Assembly (NCBI GenBank): GCA_944383965.1
Contig: CALWRQ010000021.1
Location: 1-32,116, forward strand
From: an uncultured Lachnospiraceae bacterium
GTDB lineage: Bacteria; Bacillota; Clostridia; Lachnospirales; Lachnospiraceae
Length of the DNA stretch: 32,116 nucleotides
Direction of reading: 5' to 3'
The notes under the pieces are model-generated. The model searched no databases. It was not told the origin of the DNA and was given only the letters and a program-made list of their open reading frames with translations. The position numbers and the translations under genes are program-made. Of the stretch, positions 1 to 8,455 are shown piece after piece (the first letter of the stretch is position 1; each line of letters begins with the position of its first letter).

Positions 1-1434
1 GCATGGCTGGATATTCCTCTGAACGTCCAGGGAGCTTATGTGGAGACGGAGGAGCTGATCGGCTTCGATCCGGAGGACTATGAGGCCGGCGGTACGGGAT
101 GGGCGGAGAACTCTCCGGCGGAGATCCCTGAAGACCGGGCGGGAAACGGAGAAAAGAGGCAGATGCTTCCGCCGAAGGTGACAAAAGAGATCGCCAGAGA
201 AGTAATCAGAAAGATCAAGGAAAGCAAACGCCCCGTTTTCAATGTGGGCAATGGAGTCCGTCTGGCAGGCGCTCACGAAGTGTTCCTGCGGGTAGCTGAA
301 AAGCTGGGAATTCCGGTAGTGACCGGATGGAACAGCGAAGATGCGGTATGGGACGATCATCCTCTCTATGTGGGAAGGGGAGGCGGATTCGGCGACCGTC
401 CCGGCAATTTTGCCGTACAGAACAGCGATCTGGTCTTTTCTGTGGGAAGCCGTCTGAGCATCCGCCAGGTAGGATATAATTATGGGACCTGGGCCAGAGA
501 GGCCTATGTGATTGTTAATGATATTGATGCAGAAGAACTGAAGAAGCCCAGCGTCCATGCGGATATGCGGATCCATGGGGATGCAAAGGACCTGCTGGAG
601 GTCATGGAGCAGGTGCTGGACGAAGAGGAAACTCTGCCTGTATTCCGGGGCGGAGAAGGAAAGAACGGAATGACCTGGCAGGAGAACTGCCAGATGTGGA
701 AGAAAAACTATCCGGTAGTGCTTCCTCGGCATTATGAGGGCGGAATGGAGAAGGAGGCTAATGTATACGCCTTTATCAAGGAACTGAGCAGCCGCCTTCC
801 GGAAGGAAGAATCACCGTGGTAGGAAACGGATCTGCCTGTGTGGTGGGCGGACATGCTTATGTGCTGAAAAAGGGACAGCGGTTCATCACCAATTCTGCC
901 ATTGCTTCCATGGGATACGACCTGCCGGCAGCGATCGGAGCCTGTGTGGCGGCCGGCCGGGAGGAACTGATCATGGTATCGGGAGACGGCAGCATGCAGA
1001 TGAACCTGCAGGAGCTGCAGACGGTGATTCATCATCGCCTTCCCATTAAAATGTTTATCATCAATAACGGAGGTTATCATTCCATCCGTCAGACGCAGAA
1101 GAATTTCTTCGGTGAGCCGCTGGTTGGTGTGGGAGATGACAGCCATGATTTAAGCTTCCCCAGCATGGAAAAGCTGGCGTGGGCGTACGGGTATCCTTAC
1201 AGGGCCATTCATCATAATCCGGAGCTGGGACAGGTGCTGGACGAGACTCTGGCCATGGACGGCCCGGTGATCTGTGAGATCTTTGTGACCACGGATCAGC
1301 CCTTTGAGCCGAAGTCTGCCTCCAAGCGGCTGGAGGACGGAACCATCGTATCTGCACCGCTGGAGGATCTGGCTCCTTTCCTTTCTGATGAGGAGATGGA
1401 TGAGATCATGATCATCCCCAGAATCAAGGGGTGA
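1..1434 (+). CDS. ThDP-dependent acetolactate synthase-like enzyme (5' partial)
   Basis: The reading frame is open from base 1, and the first codons (A-W-L-D-I-P-L-N-V-Q) match the end of the N-terminal domain of acetolactate-synthase-like enzymes, so the gene begins outside the window and the GTG at 40 is not its start. About 477 codons are visible. They cover the central domain and the C-terminal ThDP-binding domain with the GDG...NN motif (GDGSMQ near 978-995, IINN near 1060-1071). The family joins a decarboxylated 2-oxo acid (usually pyruvate) to an acceptor. The context is polysaccharide genes and no ilvC or ilvD is nearby, so I infer a sugar or other small-molecule acceptor, as in YerE of yersiniose synthesis, rather than valine/isoleucine synthesis. 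The catalytic glutamate lies in the missing N-terminal part. The next gene starts 4 bases after the stop. Confidence 0.85.
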   Translation, partial: AWLDIPLNVQGAYVETEELIGFDPEDYEAGGTGWAENSPAEIPEDRAGNGEKRQMLPPKVTKEIAREVIRKIKESKRPVFNVGNGVRLAGAHEVFLRVAEKLGIPVVTGWNSEDAVWDDHPLYVGRGGGFGDRPGNFAVQNSDLVFSVGSRLSIRQVGYNYGTWAREAYVIVNDIDAEELKKPSVHADMRIHGDAKDLLEVMEQVLDEEETLPVFRGGEGKNGMTWQENCQMWKKNYPVVLPRHYEGGMEKEANVYAFIKELSSRLPEGRITVVGNGSACVVGGHAYVLKKGQRFITNSAIASMGYDLPAAIGACVAAGREELIMVSGDGSMQMNLQELQTVIHHRLPIKMFIINNGGYHSIRQTQKNFFGEPLVGVGDDSHDLSFPSMEKLAWAYGYPYRAIHHNPELGQVLDETLAMDGPVICEIFVTTDQPFEPKSASKRLEDGTIVSAPLEDLAPFLSDEEMDEIMIIPRIKG

Positions 1435-1438
1435 CGGC

Positions 1439-2356
1439 ATGGATGTGATCATCACCGGAGGGACCAGTTTCATCGGTCGGGCAGTGATCCGTCTGCTGCT
1501 GGAACAGGGAGACCGGGTGTGGGCAGCCGTCCGCCCCGGCTCTTCCAACAGAGGAAAGCTCCCGGTTCATCGCAATCTTCATACGGTGGAGGTGGGAATG
1601 GAGGAGATTTCCCGCCTTCCTCTGCTGCTGCCGGAGAAAGAGTGGGATGCTTTTCTTCATATGGCCTGGGACGGAGTGGGGAGTGCAGGGAGAAGCGATC
1701 CGGAAATTCAGGAAAAGAATATCCGGTGTTCCATGGAAACGGTGAGGGCGGCGGCGGCGTTGGGTTGCCGCCGCTTCCTGTTTTCCGGTTCTCAGGCAGA
1801 GTACGGGATCTGCCGGGAGCTGACAGATGAGGACCATCCCTGCAGGCCTGTATCCCAGTATGGCAGAGCCAAGCTGGAATTCGGACGGCGGGCGGCGGCG
1901 TTCTGCCGGGAATGTTCCATGGAATATGTCCATGCCAGGATCTACAGCGTCTATGGACCCGGGGACCATCCCTGGTCGCTGGTAAACAGCTGTCTGCGCA
2001 CATTCTCTTCAGGGGGACGTATGGATCTGGGAGAATGCACTCAGAAGTGGAACTTCCTGTACATTGATGATATGGCCCGGGCTATGACAGAGCTGCTGAA
2101 GAGTCCGAAGCTGGAGTCCGGAATCTACAATGTGGCCGGGGAAGATACCAGAGTGCTGCGGGAATTCGTGGAAGAAATGCATGCCTGCTGCGGAAAAAAA
2201 GGAAGCTATGAATATGGAAAGAGACCGCCGAACGCAGAAGGTCCTGCTTCTCTCCTTCCGGATGTGAGGAAGCTGGAAAAAGCTGTGGGATGGAAGCCGG
2301 AAGTTCCTTTTCAGGAGGGAATCCGCAGGACGATGGCGGCCGGATGGGATCAGTAA
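1439..2356 (+). CDS. NAD(P)-dependent sugar epimerase/reductase (extended SDR)
   Basis: This 305-residue protein has the extended short-chain dehydrogenase layout. A Rossmann dinucleotide motif of the form GGTSFIG sits at residues 7-13, a serine-containing SGSQAEYG strand lies near residue 120, the catalytic YxxxK appears as YGRAK, and a substrate-binding half holds the YSVYGPGD and NFLYIDDMA segments typical of UDP/CDP-sugar 4-epimerases and 4-ketoreductases. It would act on a nucleotide-activated sugar in the cytoplasm. It starts 4 bases after the ThDP enzyme and is clearly in the same operon. Exact substrate and whether it epimerises, dehydrates or reduces cannot be told from sequence alone. 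Confidence 0.85.
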   Translation: MDVIITGGTSFIGRAVIRLLLEQGDRVWAAVRPGSSNRGKLPVHRNLHTVEVGMEEISRLPLLLPEKEWDAFLHMAWDGVGSAGRSDPEIQEKNIRCSMETVRAAAALGCRRFLFSGSQAEYGICRELTDEDHPCRPVSQYGRAKLEFGRRAAAFCRECSMEYVHARIYSVYGPGDHPWSLVNSCLRTFSSGGRMDLGECTQKWNFLYIDDMARAMTELLKSPKLESGIYNVAGEDTRVLREFVEEMHACCGKKGSYEYGKRPPNAEGPASLLPDVRKLEKAVGWKPEVPFQEGIRRTMAAGWDQ

Positions 2357-2369
2357 GGAGAGGAGAATC

Positions 2370-2933
2370 ATGGGGGCGGAAGATTATCTGAAACAGGTGA
2401 CCGTGGGGGAGGTGAAGGAGCTGAACGGCAGCATCCTTCTGATGGAATATGATCCCCGGTGGCCGGAACAGTTCCGACGGGAGAGAGACCGGATCCGGAA
2501 TGTTCTTGGAGAGCGGGCGCTGGCGGTGGAACATGTGGGATCCACATCGGTTCCCGGACTGTGTGCAAAACCGATCATTGATATCCTGCTTCTTGTGGAA
2601 AACCCGGCAGAAGAACATTCTTTCGCTCCCCTTCTGGAAAAAGCCGGATACCGGCTGAGGATCCGGGAACCGCAGTGGCATGAACACCGGATGTTTAAAA
2701 AACAGAATCCGGAGGTGAACCTGCATGTGTTCCGGACAGGGGATGAGGAAGCCGGGCGCATGCTGGCTTTTCGGGATTGTCTGCGGAAGGATGAGAGGGA
2801 TCGGGAACGGTACGCTGCTGAGAAACGCAGGCTGGCCTCCGGTTGCTGGAAATATGTCCAGGATTATGCCGATGCCAAAACAGAAATGATAAATGAGATC
2901 ATGAAGAGGGCAGATTTCGGGAAAAATCCTTGA
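2370..2933 (+). CDS. GrpB family protein (nucleotidyltransferase fold)
   Basis: The 187-residue protein has the GrpB/UPF0157 signature: a segment reading Y-D-P-R-W-P near residue 28, then V-E-H-V-G-S-T-S-V-P-G and K-P-I-I-D-I, which form the nucleotidyltransferase-like core with its GS and DxD-like elements, and a conserved histidine (L-H-V-F) further on. The family occurs alone and fused to dephospho-CoA kinase, and its biochemical role is not settled. The start follows an AGGAGAGGAG site. It lies 13 bases after the epimerase, so it is co-transcribed with the sugar genes, but I see no pathway logic for it there. Confidence 0.85.
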   Translation: MGAEDYLKQVTVGEVKELNGSILLMEYDPRWPEQFRRERDRIRNVLGERALAVEHVGSTSVPGLCAKPIIDILLLVENPAEEHSFAPLLEKAGYRLRIREPQWHEHRMFKKQNPEVNLHVFRTGDEEAGRMLAFRDCLRKDERDRERYAAEKRRLASGCWKYVQDYADAKTEMINEIMKRADFGKNP

Positions 2934-2980
2934 AAAATACGGCTTTTCCTCAAAAAAAACCTATTTTTTTCACCTTAAGG

Positions 2981-3009
2981 TTGAGAAAAGCAGAAAGATT
3001 ATATATACT
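2981..3009 (+). promoter_or_regulatory. Sigma-70-type promoter for the methyltransferase gene
   Basis: TTGAGA at 2981-2986 and TATACT at 3004-3009 are separated by exactly 17 bases, in an AT-rich 105-base gap in front of the gene at 3039. It would give the second half of the polysaccharide locus its own transcription start. Confidence 0.7.
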
Positions 3010-3038
3010 TATCAGAGCGAAACGGAGGAATCCGACTT

Positions 3039-4211
3039 ATGAAACATTGTATTGCCTGCGGCCATTCCTTGGGGGATCGGCCGCTTATGACATTGGACAA
3101 TATGCCTGCTTCCGCCCAGAATATTCCGGATGGAACACAGGTGAAGGAGGACCGGGGCATTACGCTGGACCTCTGTCAGTGTCCGTCCTGCGGTCTGGTT
3201 CAGTTTGACTGCGAGCCGGTGGATTATTATCGGGATGTGATCCGGGCAGGAGGATTTTCCACTACTATGGTGGAGCTGCGCAGAAAACAATATGATCATC
3301 TGATCCGTACCTACGGACTGGAAGGGAAAAAATTTATTGAGGCCGGCTGCGGACGGGGAGAGTTCCTGTCTGTTCTGAAAGAATTTCCCGTGGAAGCCTG
3401 GGGAATGGAGCACCGGGCTGATCTGGCAGAGCTGGCGTCAGAGAGCGGACTGAATGTATTCCGGGGCTTTACGGAAACGGAAGATATGGTACTTCCCGGA
3501 GCTCCCTATGATGTGTTCCTGTCCTTTAACTTTCTGGAGCATCAGCCTCATCCCGGGGTGATGCTCCGCTGCATCAGGAATAATCTGACAGAGAACGGGA
3601 TGGGGCTGATTACTGTGCCCAGCCTGGAGTATATTCTTCAGTACGACGGTTACTATGAGCTGATCCGCGATCACATTGCCTACTATACGTTTGAGACGCT
3701 GAGAAACCTTCTGGAAGCCTGTGGGTTTGAAGTGCTGGAAGAAGAAATGGTGAACCGGGACACACTGTCGGTGATCGTGAGAAAGACGGACGGGAAGACG
3801 GGTTCCGGGAAGGACCGTGCTCAGGCAGAGCCGGTGGATGTCTCGGGTCTTATTGCCAGCCGCGGCTATATTGATGAGGAAGTAAACGGACTGGTGGACC
3901 GCCTCCGTGCTCAGGGGAAGAAACTGGCTGTGTGGGGAGCCAGCCACCAGGGGTTTACCCTGACGGCCACCACCCGTCTGGGAGACAAAGTGAGCTATAT
4001 GATTGATTCCGCTCCCTTTAAGCAGGGGCGGTTTGCGCCCACCTCCCACCTGCCCATTGTGGCGCCGGAACAGTTCTTTTCTGATCCGGTGGATGCCATT
4101 CTGATTGTGGCTCCCGGCTATACGGAAGAGATCGCGTCTGTGATCCGGGAAAAATTCGGGAAGCAGGTGGAGATTCTGGCATTGAAATCCAATCACCTGG
4201 AGACACTGTGA
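3039..4211 (+). CDS. SAM-dependent sugar C-methyltransferase (zinc-domain/NovU-EvaC type)
   Basis: At 390 residues it shows three parts. An N-terminal zinc-binding domain carries C4-x2-C7 and C48-x2-C51 (with an extra C46). A class I methyltransferase core has the SAM loop E-A-G-C-G-R-G-E near residue 106 and an N-F-L-E-H segment near 168. A C-terminal domain has the V-W-G-A-S-H-Q-G loop and ends in A-P-G-Y. This architecture is that of C-methyltransferases of deoxysugar pathways (TylC3, EvaC, NovU, TcaB9), which methylate carbon next to a 4-keto group of a dTDP-sugar. The D-H-I-A-Y-Y-T segment sits where that family keeps its catalytic His/Tyr. The ATG follows a CGGAGGA site, and the gene has its own promoter. 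Methylation of a keto sugar fits the neighbouring epimerase and ThDP enzyme. The substrate itself is inferred. Confidence 0.85.
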   Translation: MKHCIACGHSLGDRPLMTLDNMPASAQNIPDGTQVKEDRGITLDLCQCPSCGLVQFDCEPVDYYRDVIRAGGFSTTMVELRRKQYDHLIRTYGLEGKKFIEAGCGRGEFLSVLKEFPVEAWGMEHRADLAELASESGLNVFRGFTETEDMVLPGAPYDVFLSFNFLEHQPHPGVMLRCIRNNLTENGMGLITVPSLEYILQYDGYYELIRDHIAYYTFETLRNLLEACGFEVLEEEMVNRDTLSVIVRKTDGKTGSGKDRAQAEPVDVSGLIASRGYIDEEVNGLVDRLRAQGKKLAVWGASHQGFTLTATTRLGDKVSYMIDSAPFKQGRFAPTSHLPIVAPEQFFSDPVDAILIVAPGYTEEIASVIREKFGKQVEILALKSNHLETL

Positions 4212-4225
4212 GAAAGGAGAATGCC

Positions 4226-5299
4226 ATGAAAGCATTTGTATTGAAAGAACCGGGAGCAGTCGGGTGGTATGACGCTCCGGAGCCGGAACTGAAACAGCCT
4301 TATGGAGCCATTCTCAGGCCGGTGGCGGTGACGCCCTGCTCTTCTGACGTGCATACCGTTTTTGGCGGCGGCTCCAGAAAGGCTCCCAATCTGATCCTGG
4401 GGCATGAATGTGTGGCTCAGGTGCAGGAAGTGGGAGATGAGGTCCGGGATTTTGCTCCGGGAGAGATCGTTGCTGTTCCGGCTATTACTCCCGACTGGAG
4501 AGCCAGAGCGATTCAGGAAGGAAATGACCGCCATGCTTCGGCGCCTTTTTCCGGCCATCAGCTGGGGAGAACTCAGCCGGGCGTTTTTGCGGAGAAATTT
4601 CTTATTCCCGATGCAGATACCACGCTGGCCAAAATCCCTGACGGAGTAACGCTGGAGCAGGCGCTGATGTGCGTGGATGTGGTGACCACCGGTTTTACGG
4701 GAGCGGAGTACGGAGAGATCCGTATGGGAGATACGGTGGTAGTCATGGGAATCGGCCCCATCGGTCTGATGGCCATTGAAGGGGCCAGGCATCTGGGAGC
4801 AGCCAGGATCATTGCTGTGGGGAGCAGACCGGTCTGCGTGGAGCTGGCGAGGAAATTCGGAGCGACGGATGTGATCAGCTACAAAGACGGGGATGTGGTA
4901 AGCAGAGTCCTGGATATGACGAAAGGCGTGGGATGCGACTCGGTGATTATCTGCGGAGGCGGAGACGAGGTATTTACCCAGGCTGTGGATATGGTCCGGT
5001 ACGGTACCGGAACCATATCCAATGTGAATTACTACGGCGGTACGGGAACTCTGGGATTTCCGAAATTTTCCGGAGGACGGGGGATGGCGGGCAAAACCAT
5101 CCATACGGAACTGGCTAAAGGAGGAAGAGCCAGGATCGAAAGGCTTCTGGCCATGGTGAAGTACGGCAGGATCGATCCGGCTCCCCTGGTTACCCACCGC
5201 CTGTACGGGTTGGACCAGGTGGAGAAAGCCCTGTATATGATGAGAGATAAGCCCGATGACCTGATCAAGGTCATGGTGCAGATGGATTGGAAGGAATAA
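4226..5299 (+). CDS. NADP-dependent zinc secondary-alcohol dehydrogenase
   Basis: The start is the ATG at 4226, 5 bases after the GAAAGGAG site, giving 357 residues. The protein is closely similar along its whole length, as I recall it, to the NADP-dependent isopropanol dehydrogenase of Clostridium beijerinckii. Catalytic zinc ligands fall at C38, H60 and D151 (C37, H59, D150 in that enzyme), with E61 next to H60. The NADP-specifying G-S-R-P loop is kept, and so is the later tyrosine (S-Y-K). Such enzymes interconvert ketones or aldehydes and secondary alcohols in the cytoplasm. It lies 14 bases after the methyltransferase and 3 before a glycosyltransferase, so it belongs to the glycan operon. 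There it may reduce a keto group on a sugar or its side chain, which is inference. A free-standing role in alcohol metabolism is the alternative. Confidence 0.88.
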   Translation: MKAFVLKEPGAVGWYDAPEPELKQPYGAILRPVAVTPCSSDVHTVFGGGSRKAPNLILGHECVAQVQEVGDEVRDFAPGEIVAVPAITPDWRARAIQEGNDRHASAPFSGHQLGRTQPGVFAEKFLIPDADTTLAKIPDGVTLEQALMCVDVVTTGFTGAEYGEIRMGDTVVVMGIGPIGLMAIEGARHLGAARIIAVGSRPVCVELARKFGATDVISYKDGDVVSRVLDMTKGVGCDSVIICGGGDEVFTQAVDMVRYGTGTISNVNYYGGTGTLGFPKFSGGRGMAGKTIHTELAKGGRARIERLLAMVKYGRIDPAPLVTHRLYGLDQVEKALYMMRDKPDDLIKVMVQMDWKE

Positions 5300-5302
5300 C
5301 AG

Positions 5303-6271
5303 ATGAAAACAGTGAGCATCGTGGTGCCCTGCTACAATGAAGAGGCCAATGTGGAACCCATGTGGCAGGCCCTGGTGAATATGTTCCGGCAGGATCTGCC
5401 GGAGTACGGATATGAGATCCTGTTTATCGACAATGATTCCCAGGATCGGACCAGAGAGATATTAAGGAGCATATGTGCCCGTGACAAGAGAGTAAAGGCC
5501 ATTTTCAACGCAAAGAACTTCGGCCAGTTCAATTCCCCTTATTATGGAATGCTGCAGACCTCAGGGGACTGTACGGTTCTGATGGCTGCAGATTTTCAGG
5601 ATCCGGTGGAAATGGTGCCCAAGTATGTGAAAGAATGGGAAAACGGGTATAAAATTGTCATTGGAATCAAGAAGAGCAGCCAGGAAAACAAAATCATGTA
5701 CTGGCTGAGAAGCTGCTACTACAAGACCATCAAAAAGCTTTCTGATGTGGAGCAGATTGAGCATTTTACCGGATTCGGACTGTATGACAGAAAATTTATC
5801 CAGGTACTGAGAGATCTGGATGATCCAACTCCGTTCCTTCGGGGAATCGTGGCGGAACTGGGCTTCCGGCGGAAGGAGATTCCCTATGATCAGCCGAAGA
5901 GAAAGGCAGGAAAGACCAGCAATAACTTCTATAAGCTGTATGATGCCGCCATGCTCAGCTTCACCTCCTATACCAAGGTAGGACTTCGTCTGGCAACGAT
6001 TTTCGGAAGTGTGTGTTCTGCAGTCAGCATGGTGGTAGCGCTGATCTATCTCATAATGAAGCTTCTTTACTGGGACCGTTTTGCAGCCGGCATGGCGCCT
6101 CTGCTCATTGGAATGTGTTTTCTGGGATCGGTTCAGATCTTTTTTATTGGCCTGGTGGGAGAATATGTGCTCACCATCAATTCCAGAGTGATGAAACGGC
6201 CTCTGGTAGTGGAGGAGGAGCGACTGAACTTCGGCGACGATACTGAGGGAGAGAATGGGGAGAGCCTATGA
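5303..6271 (+). CDS. GT2 glycosyltransferase, DPM1/GtrB-like, with two C-terminal membrane helices
   Basis: The 322-residue protein starts with the GT-A fold signature S-I-V-V-P-C-Y-N-E-E (residues 4-13), has the nucleotide and metal segment A-A-D-F-Q-D-P near residue 97, and ends in two hydrophobic helices near residues 231-257 and 262-290. This is the arrangement of polyprenyl-phosphate sugar transferases such as GtrB and ArnC, which load a sugar from a nucleotide donor on undecaprenyl phosphate at the inner face of the membrane. Its product could serve side-group decoration of the polymer outside the cell. The stop overlaps the next gene's start by 4 bases (ATGA), indicating translational coupling. 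Confidence 0.87.
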   Translation: MKTVSIVVPCYNEEANVEPMWQALVNMFRQDLPEYGYEILFIDNDSQDRTREILRSICARDKRVKAIFNAKNFGQFNSPYYGMLQTSGDCTVLMAADFQDPVEMVPKYVKEWENGYKIVIGIKKSSQENKIMYWLRSCYYKTIKKLSDVEQIEHFTGFGLYDRKFIQVLRDLDDPTPFLRGIVAELGFRRKEIPYDQPKRKAGKTSNNFYKLYDAAMLSFTSYTKVGLRLATIFGSVCSAVSMVVALIYLIMKLLYWDRFAAGMAPLLIGMCFLGSVQIFFIGLVGEYVLTINSRVMKRPLVVEEERLNFGDDTEGENGESL

Positions 6272-8454
6272 AATATAAAGTAGATGTTGTGAGGATCCGG
6301 GAAAATACCATACAGATCAACGGCTGGGCGATCGGGAAGAATCCGCAGTCCGTTGTGGAGTTCCGGGTGACGGATAAGGATCATAAGCCGGTGGAGTTTC
6401 AGTATGTATCTACCAGACGGGACGATGTGAGCCAGATCTATTTTGGAAAGAGCTGGGATAAGGATTTTGGTTTTGATATCCGGTTTGATTATGAGCGGGG
6501 AGAGGACTACTATCTTCTGATGAAGTGCGAAGGCCGCCGGGTCAGGATCCGCTACAACGAGGAGCTGATCGCAAAACGGTCCAGTGTGGCTCATAAACGG
6601 CGGGAAAAAATCATGGATCTGATGAATATGGAGACGGTGAAGGTGGCCTTTGACTTCTGGAAGGAGAACGGGCTGCGGGCACTTGTGGTCAAGTCCAGGC
6701 ATAAACTCCAGGGTATTGATAATGATTATGACTATGGAGAGTGGTATGAGCTGACAAAGCCTACGGAGGAGGAGCTGGAAAGCCAGAGGCAGCAGTGGTT
6801 TGATTATCGGCCCAAGCTGTCTGTGGTGATTCCTGCATACCAGACACCGGAAAAATATCTGAAAGAGCTTCTGGATTCCATTTTCGCCCAGACTTATGAA
6901 AACTGGGAGATCTGTGTGGCAGACGGGAGCCCCAGAGGAAAAAGCTGCGAGCGGATTCTGCGCCGGTATGCGGAACGGGATGACCGGGTACGTTATCTGG
7001 TTATGGGAGAAAATAAGGGAATATCAGGCAATACCAACGCTGCGATGGATATGGCTTCCGGAGATTTTATCGTGCTGGCGGATCACGACGATATTCTTAC
7101 CCCCAACGCCCTCTACGAGATAGCAAAGGCGATCAATGACGACCCCTGCAACGATGTGATCTACTCGGATGAGGACAAGGTGGATATGGACGGAGGCGCG
7201 CTGTTTGAACCCCACTTCAAACCGGACTTCAATCCGGATCTGCTCACCAGCACCAATTACATCTGTCATCTGCTTGCAGTGAACCGGGATCTGGTGGAAG
7301 AGGTAGGACAGTTTGACCAGGCCTATGACGGAGCGCAGGATTATGATTTCATCTTCCGGTGCACGGAAAAGGCCAGAAAGATCTGCCACATTCCCAAAGT
7401 GCTTTATCACTGGCGCTGCCATCAGGGTTCTACGGCAAGCAATCCGGAAAGCAAACTCTACGCATTTGAGGCAGGAGCCAGAGCCATAAAAGCTCATTTT
7501 GACCGTCTGGGTATTGAGACGGAATCCGTGGAAAAAGGCGTGGACTACGGAAAATATCATGTGAGATTCCGGATCCAGGGAGAGCCGCTGGTGTCCGTGA
7601 TCATTCCGAACAAGGATCATGCGGCGGATCTGGACGTATGTCTGAAGTCCCTTATGGACAAGGCCACCTATAAAAATATGGAGTATGTGATCATTGAAAA
7701 CAACAGTACGGAAGATGCTACCTTTGCCTATTATGAAAAGATTCAGAGGGAGCATGAGAATGTACGGGTGGTTACCTGGAAGCGGGAATTCAATTACTCT
7801 GCCATCAATAACTTCGGCGTAGGCTGCGCAAAGGGAGAGTATCTTCTTTTCCTGAACAATGATACGGAGATCATCGAACCGGATACGATTCAGGAAATGC
7901 TGGGTTACTGCCAGCGTCCGGATGTGGGTGCGGTAGGCGCCAGACTGCTTTATCAGGATGATACGATCCAGCATGCCGGTGTGGTGGTAGGATTCGGAGG
8001 AATCGCGGGCCATACCTTTATCGGCCTTCACAAATCAGAGAACAGCTATTTCCATCGGGCGATGTGCGCTCAGGACTACAGTGCGGTGACGGCTGCCTGT
8101 CTGATGACAAAGAAGGAGATTTTCGAGAAAGCAGGAGGGTTTTCCGAGGAGCTTGCGGTAGCCTTTAATGACATTGATTACTGCATGAAGGTGCGGGCAC
8201 AGGATAAACTGGTGGTTTACAATCCGTATGCCCTGCTTTATCACTATGAATCCAAATCCAGAGGCCTGGAGGATACGCCGGAAAAGGTAGCCCGGTTCAA
8301 CCGGGAGATCCGGATTTTTTCTGAGAAGTGGCCGGAGATCCTGAAAAACGGAGATCCCTACTATAATCCCAATCTTACTCTCAGAAAGTCCAACTTTGCC
8401 CTGAGAGATCTTAAAAAGGAAAAAATCGGGGAGCCTTATCCCCTGGAGATCTGA
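6268..8454 (+). CDS. Large glycosyltransferase with N-terminal beta-rich domain and two GT2 domains
   Basis: The protein is 728 residues. Residues about 1-120 form a beta-rich region with an I-N-G-W-A motif, followed by a helical linker. A first GT2 domain runs from about 185 (S-V-V-I-P-A-Y) and has the D-H-D-D metal motif near residue 272. A second GT2 domain starts near 442 (V-S-V-I-I-P-N-K) and has N-N-D-T near 529. Double-domain GT2 enzymes commonly build the backbone of rhamnan-like or O-antigen-like polymers, each domain making one linkage. No membrane helix is seen, so it is probably a peripheral cytoplasmic enzyme. It overlaps the preceding gene by 4 bases, and the next starts 1 base after its stop. 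The N-terminal domain is not one I can name. Confidence 0.87.
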   Translation: MKYKVDVVRIRENTIQINGWAIGKNPQSVVEFRVTDKDHKPVEFQYVSTRRDDVSQIYFGKSWDKDFGFDIRFDYERGEDYYLLMKCEGRRVRIRYNEELIAKRSSVAHKRREKIMDLMNMETVKVAFDFWKENGLRALVVKSRHKLQGIDNDYDYGEWYELTKPTEEELESQRQQWFDYRPKLSVVIPAYQTPEKYLKELLDSIFAQTYENWEICVADGSPRGKSCERILRRYAERDDRVRYLVMGENKGISGNTNAAMDMASGDFIVLADHDDILTPNALYEIAKAINDDPCNDVIYSDEDKVDMDGGALFEPHFKPDFNPDLLTSTNYICHLLAVNRDLVEEVGQFDQAYDGAQDYDFIFRCTEKARKICHIPKVLYHWRCHQGSTASNPESKLYAFEAGARAIKAHFDRLGIETESVEKGVDYGKYHVRFRIQGEPLVSVIIPNKDHAADLDVCLKSLMDKATYKNMEYVIIENNSTEDATFAYYEKIQREHENVRVVTWKREFNYSAINNFGVGCAKGEYLLFLNNDTEIIEPDTIQEMLGYCQRPDVGAVGARLLYQDDTIQHAGVVVGFGGIAGHTFIGLHKSENSYFHRAMCAQDYSAVTAACLMTKKEIFEKAGGFSEELAVAFNDIDYCMKVRAQDKLVVYNPYALLYHYESKSRGLEDTPEKVARFNREIRIFSEKWPEILKNGDPYYNPNLTLRKSNFALRDLKKEKIGEPYPLEI

Positions 8455-8455
8455 T

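Noticed and set aside
40-42. GTG at 40 as start of the ThDP enzyme
   Set aside because: The frame is open to base 1 and the upstream codons match the family's conserved sequence, so the gene is cut by the window edge.
2930-2970. Hairpin with T-run after GrpB as terminator
   Set aside because: Only A-rich and T-rich strings pair there; no stable GC stem was found.
2930-3208. 92-codon frame after GrpB
   Set aside because: It overlaps the methyltransferase's zinc domain and promoter and resembles no protein.
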